From DASXUX01 sp036504595 (GTDB taxonomy: Bacteria; Planctomycetota; SZUA-567; H5-PLA8), in NCBI GenBank assembly GCA_036504595.1, contig DASXUX010000053.1:186001-250000 (forward strand): 64,000 nt of DNA, read 5' to 3'. The notes beneath the pieces were generated by a model. It was not told the origin of the DNA, did no database searches, and was given only the letters and a program-made list of their open reading frames with translations. Below, piece by piece: positions 62,285 to 64,000 of this stretch (positions are counted from its first letter, which is position 1; every line of letters starts with the position of its first letter). Made by a program: the position numbers and the translations under genes.

Positions 62285-62780
62285 AAAAAATGCAAAAATA
62301 CTCTGCAATATTCCTGCCGTTGAAACGTCATATACTCTGGGCTGGGGGCGAAGGGATACTCTGTCTGCGCATCGCAGATTGAAGCTGCGGAGTTTACTTG
62401 GGGGCGGGTGATTGCACATGTGCAATTTTTGTAGCGAGTCGTCTCTCCTCGTCGATTTTTGGTAGCACCACATGTGCAGTGTTGGACAGAAGCTGCGTGG
62501 TGAATGTGCGAGATTTGATGGCTGATGGCACGGGCAGCCCACAACGAACCGGCGGTGCCGGAGCCAAAAGGGCTGCCCGTGGCACCTAAAAATGCGCACA
62601 TGTGCAGTGTTGGACAGAATGGTTAGGCTTGGCGAGTAGTGATGGTCTTGCGATGCCGATGTGCACCTATGCGTGGTGCAATTTTTTACAGAAAAGACGA
62701 TGGAGTTGGGGGTATGCATCGCCAGGACTCGGTCCGGGGTAGCGCTTAACACGACGCACTGTGCAGTTTTTTACAGGCGT
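62285..62780 (+). repeat. Composite upstream element B (before beta-helix gene)
   Basis: The block at 62290-62367 matches 47725-47809. Motif copies at 62413, 62469, 62595, 62671 and 62756 follow (CACATGTGCAGTGTTGGACA(GAAG), and the TTTTTTACAG variant), with a REP-like hairpin at 62526-62586. The order block - motif - hairpin is like element A, and the segment around the hairpin (GATGGCTGATGGCACGGGC) is nearly identical to 48065. No coding frame is supported here. Confidence 0.8.
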
Positions 62781-62848
62781 GGTGCGGCGACTGCCGAGCA
62801 TTGCATCCGAGCCTTGCTCAGCGGGGACTCGGATTTAACGGAGCGTTC

Positions 62849-64000
62849 ATGCCTACGGTCTTGCTTGCTCTATTGATCTTGCTCTCCGGAGTCTGCTTTG
62901 CGGCGGACGACAAGGCGGAGTATTCCGAGCTTTGGGGCAAGAACGGGGAGAAGTGGAATCCGTCGGGGCGGCTGCCCGACTTTTCGTACGCGGGCTACCG
63001 CATGGGGGAAGTTCCGATTCCCTCGCCGGCGGTGAAGTGCAGCGTTAAGGACTTCGGCGCGAAAGGCGACGGCAGCACCGACGACACGAAGGCTTTTCAG
63101 GACGCGCTGAAGAAAACGACCGGCGGCGCGATCCTGATTCCGGCCGGCAAGTACGTCATCACCGATTTCCTCGAAATAGACAAAAGCAATCTCGTGTTGC
63201 GCGGCGAAGGGCCGGGCAAAACGGCACTGTTCTTCCCAAAGTACCTGAATGACATCAAGCCCAACTGGGGCGCGACGACGAGCGGCCAGAAGACGAGCAA
63301 TTACTCCTGGGGCGGCGGCTATATCGTCATCAAAGGCAGTAATGGCGGAAAAGCTCTGGGCAAGATCGCCGAGCCCGCCAAACGCGGCGAGCACGTCATC
63401 GTGCTGGAGAAAGCATGCACGCTGAAGAAAGGCGACTTCATCGAAATTCGCCAGAAGGACAATCCCGACAACGCGATGATGAAGCACCTTTACTGCGGCC
63501 AGCCCGGCGATATGGCGAAGATTCCCGGCAGCACGAGAACGAGCTTCGTCAGCCGCATCACGGCCGTCGAGGTAGCACCGGCGGTACGTTCCACGGCCGG
63601 CACGGAGGCCGGCGCTACCACGGCCGGCAGGGACGCCGGCGCTACCCCAAGAACGAAGGTCACGCTTGAGCGCGCGCTGCGCAGCGACGTCGATCCGGCC
63701 TGGCACGCGGAAGGCTTCGAATTCGCTCCGCGCGTGGTGGACAGCGGCGTGGAGGAACTCACGTTCGAATTCCCGCCACAACTTTACAAAGGGCACTTCA
63801 CGGAACTCGGCCACAACCCGGCGCTGATCAGCGGCGCGTCGCACTGCTGGATTCGCAACGTGCGGGTGCTCAACGGCGAAAGCGGCCCGTACCTGGGCGG
63901 CTGGTTCTGCACAGTCAGCGGCATCACGCTCGATTCGACCTGCACACCCGACAAGACCGGCTGCGTCGGGCACCACGGCATCACGCTTTACGGAACGGAT
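62849..64000 (+). CDS. Secreted pectate-lyase-superfamily beta-helix protein, 3' end cut by window
   Basis: The start ATG 62849 (GGAG five bases upstream) begins a frame that stays open to the window end: 384 residues. It has a signal peptide (about 1-18), then SVKDFGAKGDGSTDDTKAFQDALKK with AILIPAGKYVITDFLEI, the hallmark of the Pectate_lyase_3 family (as in polysaccharide lyases and phage tail spikes). Coils such as LISGASHCWIRNVRVLNGESG follow. Residues about 242-267 are encoded by a GC-rich repeat (63571-63648). It is preceded by repeat element B. The substrate is unknown. Confidence 0.85.
   Translation, partial: MPTVLLALLILLSGVCFAADDKAEYSELWGKNGEKWNPSGRLPDFSYAGYRMGEVPIPSPAVKCSVKDFGAKGDGSTDDTKAFQDALKKTTGGAILIPAGKYVITDFLEIDKSNLVLRGEGPGKTALFFPKYLNDIKPNWGATTSGQKTSNYSWGGGYIVIKGSNGGKALGKIAEPAKRGEHVIVLEKACTLKKGDFIEIRQKDNPDNAMMKHLYCGQPGDMAKIPGSTRTSFVSRITAVEVAPAVRSTAGTEAGATTAGRDAGATPRTKVTLERALRSDVDPAWHAEGFEFAPRVVDSGVEELTFEFPPQLYKGHFTELGHNPALISGASHCWIRNVRVLNGESGPYLGGWFCTVSGITLDSTCTPDKTGCVGHHGITLYGTD
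63571..63648. repeat. REP-like repeat translated inside the beta-helix gene
   Basis: Two copies of CACGGCCGGCA(C/G)GGA(G/C)GCC(GGCGCTACC) lie in tandem in the reading frame, encoding STAGTEAGATTAGRDAGAT. A partial copy in inverse form is at 14954-14983 in the agarase-like gene. The frame is kept and no stop is created. Confidence 0.72.

Noticed and set aside
62870..63976. A 368-codon - frame opposite the beta-helix gene
   Set aside because: Composition is shadow-like, and the + frame has a signal peptide and Pectate_lyase_3 motif.

Overview
The window is a GC-rich (roughly 60 %) bacterial chromosome segment. Abundant secreted carbohydrate-active enzymes, a sulfatase, parallel beta-helix proteins, DUF1080 domains and dense palindromic intergenic repeats suggest a PVC-superphylum (Planctomycetota/Verrucomicrobiota/Lentisphaerota) or Hydrogenedentota-like organism. 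No rRNA or marker protein fixes the phylum, so this is inference.

0-9 kb: exopolysaccharide locus. A truncated beta-helix protein, an ExoY-type sugar transferase and a small membrane protein lie on -; an SLBB/Wza-like export protein, a Wzc-like co-polymerase/kinase and a Wzx/MATE-type flippase lie on +. A sulfatase and a small unknown gene follow on -. 9-17.6 kb: a GH18-NodB-GT2 fusion, two tandem alpha/beta hydrolases and a GH-A/agarase-like enzyme with a CBM9-like tail. 17.6-19.1 kb: a PIN toxin with two successive paralogous antitoxins, then a membrane protein. 19.1-26.8 kb: heparinase II/III-like protein, alpha-galactosidase-like GH, beta-helix protein and a frameshifted GH76. 26.9-33.4 kb: a CusABC/CzcCBA-type metal-efflux operon led by a small Cys/His-rich secreted protein.

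33.4-43.2 kb: accessory region. It starts with fragments of DinD and of a type III restriction Res subunit, followed by traces of an older integrated element. Then comes a 7.8-kb integrative element bounded by 21-bp direct repeats at 35290 and 43109, the second being the 3' end of tRNA-Pro(CGG). The element encodes a Rep_trans-like initiator, a SEC-C protein, one large WD40 / small GTPase / zinc-ribbon / class III nucleotidyl cyclase protein, a double RHH protein, an excisionase-like protein and a tyrosine recombinase. The recombinase frame reads through the attachment core at both ends, so excision should replace its last 14 residues with an 86-residue tail.

43.9-64 kb: UroD-family protein, a PD-(D/E)XK/HsdR_N-like protein and a neighbour of unknown function, pgi, a UDP-HexNAc epimerase and dehydrogenase pair, a DUF1080 protein, a GH29 fucosidase, a MazF-type toxin pair, an orphan receiver, a DksA-like protein with a basic N-terminus, a GT2, two tandem paralogous membrane proteins and a truncated pectate-lyase-like protein. 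Three gene-upstream regions (21.7, 47.7 and 62.3 kb) share a repeated motif, and two of them share a longer composite element. Palindromic REP-like sequences and simple repeats also occur in frame inside several coding regions.
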